64,000 nt of DNA, from the NCBI GenBank assembly GCA_947184155.2, contig CAMXCT020001838.1, forward strand, positions 53,638-117,637. Reading direction: 5' to 3'. The DNA is from Cladocopium goreaui (Eukaryota > Sar > Dinophyceae > Suessiales > Symbiodiniaceae). Position 1 is the first letter of the stretch. Each line of letters starts with the position of its first letter. Positions 32,399 through 44,338 of this stretch are shown here, piece after piece. Made by a program: the position numbers and the translations under genes. The notes beneath the pieces were generated by a model. It did not search any database, was not told where the DNA came from, and saw only the letters and a program-made list of their open reading frames with translations.

Positions 32399-32505
32399 TA
32401 TCCTCTGCTAATTTAACATAGCGAACTGGAAATTCACCATGTTTCATAGGTAAAAAATCTACACATGGGCCATTTTCAATAGCTATGTTCAATTACCAGA
32501 GGGTA
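32399..32505 (-). mobile_element. Foldback MITE, family A (reverse)
   Basis: 'tatcctctgctaatttaac' to 'gttcaattaccagagggta'. 62 bp from the previous copy and in opposite orientation. Confidence 0.82.
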
Positions 32506-32538
32506 TCTCTATCTTAGGAAACCTCCATATCCACCAGC

Positions 32539-32605
32539 CGCGTCGGAAACTGAGCGCTGGACGCACCAAGTCATCCATGCGTGCTTGGAGCATGGCAGCA
32601 TCTCC
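32539..32605 (-). CDS. Candidate coiled-coil micro-exon
   Basis: About 67 nt reading GDAAMLQARMDDLVRPALS, after acceptor ATCCAG before GG. Donor either GACGCG|GCTGG or TTG|GTGCGT. The first would end in phase 1, as the next islet (31325) requires. Related to ARVDDLLRR at 30 kb. Confidence 0.45.
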
Positions 32606-32739
32606 CTGGATGCAATGGATGAAACTGCAATGCTTATTGGATTGAGTTTGTTGGATTAATATTCATAAAACACAAAGAACTATACTTATAATTATAAGCC
32701 CGGAATCCCTCTAGGATGCTGAATTCAGGAAATTTGTTT

Positions 32740-33185
32740 TTACGATTTTAATATGCTTTTGGATGCGATTTGACGATATGAATTTGATATGCTCTGAATT
32801 TGGGGTTATGATTTCGATATGGGTTTTTGTTACGATTTTGATACGATTTTGATATGATTTTGATACGGTTTTGATGTGGTTCCAGTGAGTTGGCTTCAAA
32901 AAAAGAAACAGAAACAGCCCAGGGACAGGTTTTTGGTCGATTTTTGGCAGGTTTTTGTGGTTTTGATTTGATTTTGATACGATTTTGATATGGTTTTGAT
33001 ACGATTTTTGAATATTTTTTGGATATGGTTCCGATGGGTTGGCTTCAAATCACAAGTTTGACCCACATCAAAAAACATAACTGAAACCATATCAAAATCA
33101 TAACAGCAAAACCAAGCCATAAACAAATCATGACAACAAATCATATCTGAAACGTATCAAAATCATAAAACAAACATATTTTCAA
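32740..33185. repeat. TTTTGATAYGR repeats with an inverted block
   Basis: 32740-33050 is built from TTTTGATACGAT / TTTTGATATGGT units with a roughly 147-bp direct duplication (GGTTCCAGTGAGTTGGCTTC at 32878; 'ggttccgatgggttggcttc' at 33027). 33061-33185 carries the complementary 'catatcaaaatcata' type. Open frames here are artefacts. Confidence 0.75.
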
Positions 33186-33189
33186 AAAC

Positions 33190-33385
33190 CTTTATCCTAG
33201 AGACTTCGGATCTTATAAACTTATAACATCTTAAAACTACTGAATGGGAAATGAATTATTGGATTATACTGGATATATATATAATATAGATATATCCCAT
33301 CATATATAGAAATAGTATGAAATACTGAATGATCAATAATAGATATTATCCTATCATATTATTGGATTATACTAGATTATATGAT
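33190..33385. other. AT-rich spacer
   Basis: Tandem 'attggattatactgga/ctagatta' phrases. Confidence 0.3.
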
Positions 33386-33489
33386 CTGGTTGGTGGTTGA
33401 CCTACCCCTTTGAAAAAGATGAGTTCGTGAGTTGGGATTCTTATTCCCAATATATATGGAAACATAAAAAATGTTCCAAACCACAACCC
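33386..33489 (+). mobile_element. Foldback MITE, family B
   Basis: CTGGTTGGTGGTTGACCTAC to 'gttccaaaccacaaccc'. Confidence 0.75.
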
Positions 33490-33675
33490 AAAAATACATA
33501 GTTCTTGGATTAAGGTCATTGGATCCCATTTTTAGGATCTCCCAGGATCGATTTTACAGTAGATACACCTGACTGGGCGCCGAATTCACAGATCCCCCCA
33601 AAGCTATGTTTCATTTTAGGGCTATTTAGCTTTTTGAGGATAGGATCGTAATGAAAACTGAATATATACATATAT

Positions 33676-33783
33676 CTGGGTAAATGATAATATTTCACTC
33701 ACCTGAATAGTTCGGCCATTTTGGGATGATTCCCCTTACTAACTATGATTATAGTGATGTCGCAGTGAGGTCGTTATAATTAC
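33676..33783 (+). mobile_element. Foldback MITE, family C
   Basis: CTGGGTAAATGATAATATTTC to 'gaggtcgttataattacg'. Confidence 0.75.
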
Positions 33784-34499
33784 GAATTGATATTGATAGA
33801 ACCACTACTAGTTCAGCCAATAAAATGGTATAACCCTAGGAATCGTGGATTTATTGTCATCAAGATTAAACGTATCACGTGCTACGGTAAATGGATGATC
33901 TTCATTGATCTTCCAAATACTTGGATCATTCCAGAAAGTTGGTGTCAGTTTAGCGAATTGGACATCGATTTATGGGGATATCTGAGATATTGGCCAATTC
34001 TAGTTTGGATATCTGGAATTTATTATGGTCAAACCAATATCTGATATTATAGTTTGACCTCAAAAGTCTGGAATTGGGGAGTCTGGAATCGGTTTTTTTC
34101 CTCTGATCAGAATTGCGTCGAAGCAGAAGCAAGCAGAAGGTCTAGTTCTTAGTGCTGGAAAGTCTGCGCATCGCCAGCGCAAATGTGTGACTAGTTTGGT
34201 CTCAAACTCAGCTCAATGTTGGATTCACAGAAGGAACACATTGATTAGCTAATCTGTCAGAGTTTCTCATTGTCTTTGCTGGTTTTTCGAACGGGATTCC
34301 TCTAATGGTCATTGCGACCATCGAATGAATTTCCCAACGAATCATCAACCCACCGGGGTTGAACACCAGCAGGATGGCAACAGATACCGCCCTGTAATCA
34401 CTGGGTCAATATGGTTCTGAAAATAACATAAATTGCAATATCTTGGGGTGTAGCACCCATATTCCAATTATGCTGGGTTTATCCCAATTTTTTATTTGT
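33784..34499. other. Spacer, no gene recognised
   Basis: A mild GC-richer patch near 34095-34200 has short open frames on the minus strand but no convincing borders. Confidence 0.3.
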
Positions 34500-34616
34500 T
34501 ACCCCCTGGTTATGAAAAATAACTATGGAAAATGCTCCATTTATGAATGAATCATCATAATGATGTACAAAAATCACAACTGGTGATTGTCCATAGCTAC
34601 ATGATTCAGAAGTAGA
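34500..34616 (+). mobile_element. Family A element (degenerate)
   Basis: 'taccccctggttatgaaaaat' on the left and 'ggtgattgtccatagctac' toward the right; the right TIR is lost. Confidence 0.45.
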
Positions 34617-34902
34617 GGCTTTAGCGTCGATGTTTTCTTTTGGTTAAACCCTGAAAAACAACCAATATTTGGTTCATCTTTTCGTGGCTTAAATCCAATC
34701 CTGATTCCCCAGCCAGATTTCACCTGAGGTAAAAGGTGTCCTGAGGCAAGACCATGGTCTGGAAAGAATAGAGCAATGGAGCATAAACATACAAGTGATT
34801 ATTCATATTATATATATACATATTAGTATCTTCCATTCTTCCATTGATGCGTACATGCGGAAAAATGCTTATATTTGTATGTACATATAAATATATGTTG
34901 TG

Positions 34903-34943
34903 CTAGATAGATAGATAGATTGTAGATGTATAGATAGATAGAT

Positions 34944-34975
<32 letters not shown>

Positions 34976-35000
34976 TAAATATAGATAGTAGATAGATAGC

Positions 35001-35038
<38 letters not shown>

Positions 35039-35040
35039 TA
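34903..35040. repeat. (GATA)n microsatellite
   Basis: ATAGATAG runs interrupted by short TGTAGATG and TATAAATAT segments. Confidence 0.92.
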
Positions 35041-35063
35041 TTATAGGCATATATATATATTAT

Positions 35064-35172
35064 CTAGGTAAATTATAAGAATTCCCTACTCTGAAAAGTT
35101 CGGCTATTTTGGGATAGTTCCCCCTCATTAACCGCAATTCCAGTGAGGTCGCAGTGAGGTCGTTATAACTTA
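35064..35172 (+). mobile_element. Foldback MITE, family C
   Basis: 'ctaggtaaattataag' to GAGGTCGTTATAACTTATA, with a duplicated 'gtgaggtcgca'. Confidence 0.65.
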
Positions 35173-35475
35173 TACTTATCCAGATGTGCATGTTGTATGT
35201 ATATATATATATATTATCTTATATATTATGCATATGTTCCATAGTTCTACACATACGCATGCCAGGTCATTCAATCATGTGCATATGTATATATATATAA
35301 CATTATATAACTAATCCAACATATATAGTATATACAAGTTCACCATCAAATATATCCCCTCAAATGATCTGCCGCTTTTTTGATTCCACATCAGTTTTTC
35401 ATAGTTATCGGCTGTGCATCAAACCACCATTATAAAAAAAGTTTCATACTTCCGTTTACCTTGATTTTGTAGATT
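35173..35475. other. AT-rich spacer
   Basis: TA microsatellites at 35198-35220 and 35285-35305. Nothing else. Confidence 0.4.
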
Positions 35476-35580
35476 CAATGGATTGGTTTAAGAGAAATCT
35501 TAACCGGAAACCATCGATTTTCCCATCAAGATTTTGGGTTGTTTTCCGGTTAACATTTTCCCAACAAAACCAATCCATTG
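35476..35580. mobile_element. Foldback element, family L
   Basis: Inverted ends CAATGGATTGGTTT and AAAACCAATCCATTG, with inner arms 'aatcttaaccggaaacc' and 'ttttccggttaacattttc'. Confidence 0.7.
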
Positions 35581-35618
35581 ATAGATGGTTTCCACAATCT
35601 TCGATACCCTGCATCGTC

Positions 35619-35687
35619 CTGGTGGCGAGGGTGGGCTGGCGGTGCCCGCGCCAACCGCGCCAACCGCGCCAACCGCGGCACGCTCAC
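35619..35687 (-). CDS. Candidate exon with 9-bp internal repeat
   Basis: 69 nt, 23 codons, phase 0 to 0. Starts VSVPRLARLARLARAPPA and ends HPRHQ. Acceptor GTTTTAG before GTG, donor CAG before GACGAT (GA type, the same donor form as at 58129). The core is GGTTGGCGC repeated three times. The frame ERAAVGAVGAVGAGT is also open. Confidence 0.4.
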
Positions 35688-35971
35688 CTAAAACGAGCTA
35701 TGATTGGTTGGGAATGATGCTGAGTTTTTCATGATGTTTGTTGGTTTAAAACATCCATTGATTATATGATTATAGCTATAAGATGTTATAAGTATCAAGA
35801 AACTTCATAAATCATAGTATTGCTACCAGTGATACCCTCCAGTTTCATTACCATGGCCAGCTGGGAAAGCCACGTGGCCTAGCCATGGAGGTTTAGTTCG
35901 CTGGGAAAATCGAAGCACCAAATGCTGGATTTTCCATTACTAGGCATGGTTGGTAAATACAGTTGATAGAT

Positions 35972-36081
35972 GGAGGTTTCCGGCCTACAATTGGGGTACC
36001 CCTAATCATCCAAGTCATGGATGACCATTTTAACATTGAAACAACAATCTTAGAATGGGGAGACCCCATTTCAGGATATCC
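35972..36081. mobile_element. Foldback element, family D
   Basis: GGAGGTTTCCGGCC on the left, 'ccatttcaggatatcc' on the right; 'ccaagtcatggatgacca' in the core. Confidence 0.55.
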
Positions 36082-36752
36082 GGATATTTATATGTACACA
36101 TATCTATGATGGGTCAACAATGTCTCAACTAATTTTTGCTTAGTAGTCAGGGGTTGGTAAATGTCATATGCTTGAACACCTCCCAACGAGGATATAATCT
36201 CCAACAGATACGACTTATCAAGTGATGTGAAACAGATCCCCAAAACAGGACCTTTACCCCTGCCCAAGATGGAAAAGTGATGTACGCTGTACAAGTACCA
36301 TGATTTTGGTAGAATATTCTTTTAAGCCGCCCTCCCTTTGGAGGTTGCTATCCAGGTTTTATCCAAGTCCATTAAGGAATGTGACCAGCGGAAATGAGTG
36401 AATTGACCAGAGCACATTACGATTTACTACAGTACTCAGCAGAATTGCGCAAACAAACATGGTCTTAAGAGTCTGGAGTCGACAAAACAGGGTCTTCAGA
36501 GTTTTCAGTGCTCTAAAAAGGTTGCCCCCACCCCAATCCTTGCTCAATTTCCAAGCAAAATTGGTTAATACCTCAAAATTCGATAATTTTTTTTTGAGAT
36601 TTCAACCCTTGAAGTCCAAAACCCAGAAACCCTGGCAAAAAATGATCAATCCAATGAAATTCCACTAAAATCAAAGGAGAAAACCACGGGAAATCCCCAG
36701 AATTCAAGGGGTGTCAGGTGGAATTCGCCACATGTTCTCCCCAGTTTCTTTC
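36082..36752. other. Spacer, no gene recognised
   Basis: No complete element; minus frames 36088-36294 and 36359-36547 lack features. Confidence 0.3.
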
Positions 36753-36820
36753 CTGACACTGAGCTGTCCCCCACGTGCTCGCAGCTCATTCACCTCTTTC
36801 TCCAAAGCGAAATTCTTCTC
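36753..36820 (-). CDS. Candidate coiled-coil micro-exon
   Basis: 68 nt reading EKNFALEKEVNELRARGGQL. Acceptor GGGCCAG before GAG; donor CAG before GAAAG (GA type) or, shorter, GAG before GTGAAT. Clear heptad pattern. The opening EKxxxL matches the islet at 41815 (EKVSTL). Confidence 0.55.
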
Positions 36821-38885
36821 CTGGCCCAAGGGTGGGGTCAGTGGAATGTGGTACATTAACTTTACTTTACCATCAAAACCGACCTGGATATTATGATTTT
36901 GTTTAAACATCAAAAAACAACATGGAAAATTAAGTGGTATTCTATCATAGGTATAGTATGTTATAGTGATACTGCACGGATTGTAATCGCGACTTAACAT
37001 TTCTTTACATGGAGATGTTTTTTTTTCATGGGATATACAGGGGTATAAAACAACTGCTTAATGGGGATGTTGTGAGGATATTCAACCAGAAACCTTGGGG
37101 ATATAATGGAAAAAAAGACCTCCAGTAATCTCACATGGCTTATCATGGCTTACTGGACAATCCACTATTTATCTGATGTTCCCATCTATAAACAAAATGG
37201 AAAATTAAGACCCTTTTGAGTTTAAGTATAGAAGATGGACATCTTACCAACCATCGATTAGAGTTCAAATGAACGCTAGTCATGTAAACTAGTCATAACC
37301 ATTCGATACATTGTAGTTACAAACATAATTATTGGTTATAGTCTAATGTACATTAATGTATGATTGTAGTCAATCATGAACAATTGGTGCTATTCCAATA
37401 ATTCAAACAGCAAATGCCATCACGTCTAAGGATTGGCTATGCTAGAAGTTGAGTCTCCAAGGTGAGTTGGTGGTGCTTCCATTGGAAAGAACACTGAATT
37501 TAAATGAAGAAATAATCATGCTAGTCGCACCCCCTTCTTATAAGTAGCTTTGCAATCCCATTGAACTATGGATATATCCCCTTTTTTAACCCTAGCTATT
37601 GTAGTGAAATAAACCAACAAATAGCTGTCCAACGTGGTCCCACAGTGGATGTTGCAAACTCCGCTCAGGACCCGTCGTCCAGCAAGGCGAACTGATCTGC
37701 AGCTCCAGTTGTCTGGAAACAAGGGAATCGACCCTTGAGTCTCTGATGATGGGATGAAAGAACTCCCTTGTCTGCTTCCATCTTTGCCTCTCATCCAGAT
37801 TTTTTTGGATTGAAGAATGCACCGCAAAACCCCGGCGGTGCCAAGGTACAAAAAGAAAGGCCCCCAGTGGGCAGCAAGATCCATGCTGGGACAAACTGAT
37901 GATCAGCCTAAGCATGGGATGGAAGTTGATGGAAGAGGGCATTATCTTATTTTCGGACAAGACATTTAATTTTAGCAAAATATGCATTTTAGAAAAATCC
38001 GAAAAAACCCAGCAAATAACATGAACATTATTAGTGGTTTTCGGATCATTCAAGATATCTCTATGTTTTTAATCAAAAATCCCAGACATTGATCATTGAT
38101 TCGCTGGCCGGGAACACATGCCAGGTCTGGGGCCGTCAATCAATGCTACAGGTTGATACTATAATAGGATATCTCTATCTTTAATAGTGATTTATGGTGA
38201 TTTATATAATGGGATGATTTAATGCTGATTTAATGGCCATTATCCTGTGGAGCAGCAAAGTGACAATTCTGCAGCTGCATAGCAACAGTTTTCAACAGCA
38301 AGCTTTGTGAGGTATACTAGGTATACCAGCTATACCGTGCCTCTGTAGAGAAGAATACTATCCATTTTTGGATAGATTAACCATCCATTAACCATCCATT
38401 AACCATCAATTTTTGTGACTAATGACGATTGTGTCCTCTCAGATGTTGGTTGAAAAAAAGTCAGGTCCCCTCAATGGAGCAACCCACCAAACGTTCATGT
38501 TGACTGCTGGGTTGTGAAACATTGGGGGTACCTCCTTAAGGGCTGCACGTTGTCACGTTGAGGGTACATCCTCACCAGGGTGGAAAATACCCGGGTTCGA
38601 CAGTTCTTGAGTTGAAGTGATGTTTCTTTCACCTTCAAACCGGGATATATTGGTGGACAGGAAAACCATGGAAAACTGGAAAACATTTTTTTTTAACCCG
38701 GAAACTTAATTTGAGGTAATGGTCGTCTTTAGAGATCTGCAGTTTCCTGGAACAATGCATGTTTCTATCTATTCGGGGATTTCTATGTGAACCAATTAAT
38801 CCATTCTCAAGGATCGTGTTTTGGTGTTGAATCTATTCATTTTGGTCTCTTGTTGGGAATACTTAAGTCTCTGTTAATCTTATTG
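36821..38885. other. Long spacer with one weak islet
   Basis: Between about 37640 and 37810 the minus strand is open in two frames (for example DERQRWKQTREFF, then RQLELQISSP after a TTGTTTCCAG acceptor), so an exon near 37660-37730 is possible. No complete foldback element was recognised. Confidence 0.3.
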
Positions 38886-39155
38886 ATGTATAATATATAA
38901 TATATAATATATAATGTAAAATATATGATACATGATATAAAATATATAATATATTATATATAAATATATAATATATAATATATAATATATAATATTACTA
39001 ATATTTAATATATGGTATAAAATATTACTGATATATGATATATAATATATAATATATAATATTACTAATATATTAAATATAATATATTATATGTAATATG
39101 TAATATATAACAAATAATATAAGACATATATATATATATACATATATATCCCATT
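38886..39155. repeat. ATAATAT-rich simple sequence
   Basis: About 270 bp of TATAATATATAATAT with few other bases. Confidence 0.9.
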
Positions 39156-39202
39156 TCAGGCTGGTTAAGCAATGTTATACCCCAGCATTTTTCATGGTTC
39201 AC

Positions 39203-39299
39203 CTTCCATGAATCCTTTCGCAACGAAGAAACAAAGACGGACATTGCACCTGAAGACGTTGCATCTGCAACTGGTGCTCCACAGGCACGCCAGTTGCAC
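39203..39299 (-). CDS. Candidate exon, two possible forms
   Basis: Acceptor TCTCAAG before GTG at 39299. Short form 39250-39299 (50 nt, phase 1 to 0, donor CAG|GTGCAA) reads ATGVPVEHQLQMQRLQ, of the Ala-front / LQ-end class. Long form to 39203 (97 nt, phase 2 to 0, donor AAG|GTGAAC) reads ACGAPVADATSSGAMSVF and on. Both forms end in phase 0, as the islet at 36820 requires. Confidence 0.45.
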
Positions 39300-39589
39300 C
39301 TTGAGAGAAATCCATGAATCAAGCTCCACGGATCAACCCGTATATCTGGTTAGTCCATAAATACTGTAATCATATTGAATCACATTATATACTAGTGTAG
39401 TGTGTATATAAATATATATATATATATATGCACCATTGTGTTTGGTCCCTATGTTTTTTTTTGACCATGATGTTGTCATTCTTGGTCCTCCGAAATATCA
39501 CCACCATATGTGCCATGGGTCCATGGGTCAAAACTTGAATTGCACATATTGGGGATCAATCCATGATCAATCACATATATTTGGATATG

Positions 39590-39699
39590 TACCCTCTGGT
39601 AAACATACAAAAAGCTATTGAAGCCATGGCCATAGAAATAGTGGATTTTCCCATTAATCATGGTGATTTTCCATAGTTATGTTAAATTACCAGAGGGTA
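39590..39699 (+). mobile_element. Foldback MITE, family A
   Basis: TACCCTCTGGTAAACATACAA to 'gttaaattaccagagggta'. First of four elements in a row. Confidence 0.85.
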
Positions 39700-39715
39700 T
39701 AAATAGTTATATATA

Positions 39716-39818
39716 CTGGTTGGTGGTATGCCTACCCCTCTGAAAAATATGAAAGTCACTTGGGGTTATTATTCCGAATAGATTTAAAACAGTAAAACAT
39801 GTTCCAAACCACCAACCA
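39716..39818 (+). mobile_element. Foldback MITE, family B
   Basis: CTGGTTGGTGGTATGCCTAC to GTTCCAAACCACCAACCA. 16 bp after the family A copy. Confidence 0.8.
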
Positions 39819-39825
39819 TATATAT

Positions 39826-39935
39826 CTGGGTAAATTATAATATTTCACTAACTTGAATTAAGGCCATTTGGGGATGATTTCCCTTACTAACCATGATTTC
39901 CAGTGAGGTCGTAGTGAGGTCGTTATAATTTACCC
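39826..39935 (+). mobile_element. Foldback MITE, family C
   Basis: CTGGGTAAATTATAATATTTC to CGTTATAATTTACCCA. 7 bp after the family B copy. Confidence 0.85.
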
Positions 39936-39960
39936 ATATATATATATAATATATATATAT

Positions 39961-40074
39961 AGGTTTCGTAAAATGGGGGTAGCCCTAGTTATCATCCATT
40001 TTTGTTGGGATGTCCCATTACAAACCATCCAGCATCATCCAGCTATTGGGGTATGCCCATTTATGGAAACCCCC
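39961..40074. mobile_element. Foldback element, family D
   Basis: 'aggtttcgtaaaatgggggta' to 'gcccatttatggaaaccccc', inner 'catccatttttgttggga'. Closes the A-B-C-D cluster. Confidence 0.65.
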
Positions 40075-40307
40075 ATATGTACATCCTGTACCCACTATGT
40101 TTGGAATCCTTATTGATGCTGTGATGACCACGCCCCAAAAAAAACACGTTTTCACCATGGCATCTATACCATGTGAAAATACGGGAAATGAGAAAACACC
40201 ATGAACAATTGGTACCGCATTTTTATACAAACCCATTCTGAATGTACGTTTATCAACACTGGCATTTGTACAATCATAAAATTGTCTTTAAAACAAAACA
40301 AACGTGA

Positions 40308-40415
40308 TACCCTCTGGTAATTTAACATAACTCTGGAAAATCACCATGCTATTAATGGGAAAATCCACTATTTCTATGGCCATTTTCAATAGCTATGTTA
40401 GATTACCAGAGGGTA
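40308..40415 (-). mobile_element. Foldback MITE, family A (reverse)
   Basis: TACCCTCTGGTAATTTAACAT to 'gttagattaccagagggta'. Confidence 0.88.
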
Positions 40416-40519
40416 GAACATATCAAATACGGATAAATACGGAGCTTCAACATGGTTCAACCAACACAAAAAATGGGTCGTGTGCCTGGAAAACCCAAAC
40501 CGCGCTGCCAACCACCTAC

Positions 40520-40553
40520 CAGGCTGCCCAACGCTGTAGCTCTGTGTTTTGGC
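40520..40553 (-). CDS. Candidate coiled-coil micro-exon
   Basis: 34 nt, phase 1 to 2, reading QNTELQRWAA. Acceptor CCTCAG before GC, donor CCTG before GTAGGT. Closely similar to QNQQLQRWSL at 23.9 kb, suggesting duplicated exons. Confidence 0.4.
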
Positions 40554-41750
40554 CTGAGGGACGACCGTTTGCCTACCGGAACATCGCCCATTTCTAGATG
40601 ATTTATGGATTTACCTACAACAAATGCTAGGACTGTCCTGTTCTAGACGACCTGTTTGATGCGGAGTGCAGATGTGACACACTTACCATCCATCATTTTG
40701 CCATCCGATTTGCAGAGTGCACCTTGATCCAAAAAGGGTTGATGCTGATTTCACCAATCATTTTCGAATCGGACATCATGACGACATACAGGGAATATGT
40801 TTCATGGAATATGAATTGCTTTGTTCATTGGTACCCAACATTTTTATATGGAAAACATATTTATTATACCCTGTTCAGGGAATATTTTTCATGGAGATAA
40901 TATTTTTCCATATATAAATATATCATGTTTTAAAACTATTTTTCATAGATAACTATTTTTCATGGAGTTATCATGTTTTTTCCACAGAATGAGATCCAAG
41001 GCGTCTGAAGATTTGGGATTTGTTTAACTCCCGCAATGGCCATCCTGATGGGATTTTTTCTTGACTCGTGGGGGGTAAACGGGGTGTTACCCCATTAGGA
41101 GAGACCCATTTAATGGTTAATAATGGTTAATAATGGATAATTTTGAGACCCATCTGAAAAAGCCATTTAAATGGGAACATCAAAACAGATATCGACATGT
41201 TGGAATACCAGGGACTACGTGTGAAGTTAGAAAGTGATCCCAAAATATTAAAGCAATATCTATGAATCCCGTCCCTCCAGTAAAAATAAAAGCCACCTTC
41301 ATTCTACATAAATGGGTCTTAGATGATGCAACCCAAGACGTCATCACTCTATGGTTGACATCAATGTAAACTCAGGACTCAAGATTAATTATCCACACAT
41401 GACTTATTCATGCTTATTCATAGGGGAGGGACTTTTTTTTTCGGATGGGGCCCTTGTTTAATCATCCTGGAAACGCTGGATTCATCCAGTTTATGTTGGT
41501 AATTCCCACTAACATTCAAGCACTCATCGTTTAACACATCAACCGGGATTGATTCATCCTCGTTGAACATGTCATAGCAACCCCGAACACACCCTTTTTC
41601 CTTGCCATTAGTTGTTTGATCAAAGGGGGTTCAATCCCCTGGGGACATCAGAACAGGTACAATGTGGTATACACCAGTACCCAGTACCATAAAGCACAGC
41701 TATATTGGACACCAACTTAGCTAAACGAACTGGTACACCACCACCGGTAC
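40554..41750. other. AT-rich spacer
   Basis: No islet or complete element recognised. Confidence 0.35.
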
Positions 41751-41815
41751 CTCTCCACACAGAGCTTCCAACGCGCCAATTCTTCCACTTGACTTCGCAA
41801 GGTGCTGACCTTCTC
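41751..41815 (-). CDS. Candidate coiled-coil micro-exon
   Basis: 65 nt reading EKVSTLRSQVEELARWKL and on. Acceptor TCGGCAG before GAG, donor GAGAG before GTACC. Regular heptads. It starts in phase 0, exactly continuing the islet at 42716 (..QQQKVLQ). Confidence 0.55.
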
Positions 41816-41879
41816 CTGCCGAACACGATTGAGTGAAAGACATGAAGGGCTTATATCGATTGATTCGTGAATTTGGCAC

Positions 41880-42332
41880 AAGGTAAACCAAGAAATGCAT
41901 GATCCAATATATTATAAGCTTGTATAGATAATATTGTGTGACACATAGTATACTGTATAATATGTGATAAATAACATGAACTATACAATATGCAGGATAT
42001 TTCGCTATGATTTATGTGATGAATAGCGTCATGTATAATGAATAATGCAATCGATTCTACATAATATGACATGTATAAACTGGAGTATATATATAAAATT
42101 ATATATACTTACATATCACATATGATCTACACTATAGAATTTCTCAAACACCGTATAACTTATATATATATGTAATCATGACTACCATGACTACCATGAC
42201 TACCATGACTAATCTCAAAGGGAAAACCACTGTCGGGATCATCATCCAGGTGTGATTTTAACTTTCAACAACCGTGTTCATAGTTTCTATATAACTTTGA
42301 CAAAATAGTTTGAATTGGACGTAAGAAACTCT
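41880..42332. other. AT-rich spacer
   Basis: Contains (ACTACCATG)n, four units at 42180-42212. No islet. Confidence 0.4.
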
Positions 42333-42384
42333 GTACCCTCTGGTCATTTAAGATAGCTATGGAACATGACAATGTTTAATAGGT
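42333..42384 (+). mobile_element. Truncated family A element
   Basis: Left half only: TACCCTCTGGTCATTTAAGAT and 'agctatggaacatgacaa'. Confidence 0.6.
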
Positions 42385-42715
42385 GTATATAATGTTTAAT
42401 AGATGTATATATATATATAATTTTTAAATGTTCAGAGCTCTTGGATTGTCGTAATCAAGACATGTCAATGAAAAAGCTCAGGGTCGGAGCAGGTGCAAGC
42501 TGTTTCAGCAGTTTCCAGATACACCGGGTTGCGTGTTCCACTTGATACAACGGCTCATCAAAAACAAGGCACTTTCAGTTTGGAGATCTTGGATTTGTTC
42601 ATAGTTTTTCCGCTTTTCCAGCCCCGTTGTGGATGCACCCCATTTTGACCCAGGTTGGGAGATTTAAATACTGCAGATGTCACATGGAAAAGTCGACCAC
42701 ATTTCACACTGGCTC

Positions 42716-42750
42716 CTGAAGGACTTTCTGTTGCTGCTCTGCCGCCTGTC
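42716..42750 (-). CDS. Candidate coiled-coil micro-exon
   Basis: 35 nt, phase 1 to 0, reading QAAEQQQKVLQ. Acceptor CATCAG before GA, donor TTCAG before GAGCCA (GA type). Other frames are open, but this one joins in frame to the coil at 41815. Confidence 0.45.
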
Positions 42751-43064
42751 CTGATGGTGTGGGGGTCAAATTTCAGCACCCATTTTTGAAGTGAAATTTA
42801 ACCCATAATAAACAAAATATCATACCATATTGAGTGTTGAACTTTGAACACTTCAATATCGGTCATATAATTTGAGTGTTATTACCCATATTACCCATAT
42901 CAATTGGTTTTTCAACACCCAATATTCCCCATATCATCATTGAAATTTACCTTCCATATCCTTGACAACTGACATCCGTTGACAAGAACTTCGACTTGCT
43001 GAACCCCAAGAAGCAAAACACATTCCCTATAGTGGAAAAATGTTCATATCCACTTGGAAAATGA

Positions 43065-43172
43065 TACCCTCTGGTAATTTAACATAGCTATTGAAAATGA
43101 CAATAGAAATAGGGAGTTTTCCCATTAAAAATAGTGATTTTCCATAGCTATGTTACAAATAACCAGAGGGTA
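43065..43172 (+). mobile_element. Foldback MITE, family A
   Basis: TACCCTCTGGTAATTTAACAT to 'gttacaaataaccagagggta'. Confidence 0.88.
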
Positions 43173-43612
43173 CCTATAGATTCCCCCAGTAGTGGATTGT
43201 TCCATAAAATGTCATTGGCATCATCAGCAAATCCATCTGTCATCAGAAAACCATCGTGGCCTGAAATCCATCGTCGTGTTCACTGCTCCAATAAGAGAAC
43301 GTTGTGGACATGAATGGGATGAAACCATCCAGTCACCCTGTGGTTTTCCCTCGAGATACATATAGATACCTAAATCATTGTAGTTGATAAGAACTGAACC
43401 ATTTTTGTTTGTTTCTATCAGATCAAAACACCCAATGCAAGCCCAGCGAGCCTCTGGGCAGTTAAGCCAGATATTGTTGCTGGTTTGAATAACTGCACTT
43501 TTCTCAATTGGTGGCTAGAAATTATATAATCCAAAACACTGCAGTCAGTTGACATCTGAAAACAAACTTACAATCATCATCTGAAAACAAATTTACATGT
43601 TTTGCTGCTTCA
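43173..43612. other. Spacer, no gene recognised
   Basis: Nothing supported. Confidence 0.3.
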
Positions 43613-43697
43613 ATTCCCTCTGGAAATTGCCATTTATAGTGAGTTTTCCCCTTAAAAATGGATATTTTCCATAGTTATGTTAGTTTACCAGAGGGTA
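43613..43697 (+). mobile_element. Foldback MITE, family A (internal deletion)
   Basis: 'ttccctctggaaattgcca' to 'gttagtttaccagagggta'. About 20 bp of the left arm is missing. Confidence 0.75.
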
Positions 43698-43985
43698 TCT
43701 TTGAATGATATTGTATCCAATTTTGGATGATAATCCCGGATCATCATTAAAATTTTGCCCAAAAAATCATCTCAAAATTCCGCCTTGAACGTTCCGCCAT
43801 GAAAAAAAAATCCCGCCCTGGCCCATTTTGTTTTTTTCCAAAAAAATCTCTAAGTTGCAACAAATCATTATTATATTATATGATTATATATATATATCCA
43901 AAACTATGGTTCTCATCCATTTTGCAACAAATCATTGATGAAATTCCTCATCATTTGGAGATCCGAACCCAGGCTATCCACCCAC

Positions 43986-44018
43986 TGAGGCAGGGACGCT
44001 GGAGGTAAAGCTCTTCGC
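43986..44018 (-). CDS. Candidate micro-exon
   Basis: 33 nt, phase 1 start, reading EELYLQRPCL. Acceptor CCTGAG before GC, donor CTCA before GTGGGT. It resembles ENLQLR / ENFRLQ. The phase-0 frame (AKSFTSSVPAS) is also open. Confidence 0.3.
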
Positions 44019-44338
44019 CTCAGGGTAGACCATGGTGACTTCATGGTGACTTCATGGGATTTTTCCTTGTGAGTTCATGAAATATCACGGGAATTTGCTG
44101 GGGATATTGCTGGATATGCTGCAATGGGATGATATTCAAAAGGCATATTATAAACCAGTAAATTATATATCCCCAGTATTATATTGCAGGTAATCATATA
44201 TATATATGGGGATAATATATACCATTAATAGGAAAAAGGGTGAGGATTACCTCCAAACAATGGCTATTATAATTATTATAAACCTTTGTGATGACGCCAG
44301 TGTCAATGTATTGACAGGCTTTGACACATGCTCAGCTC

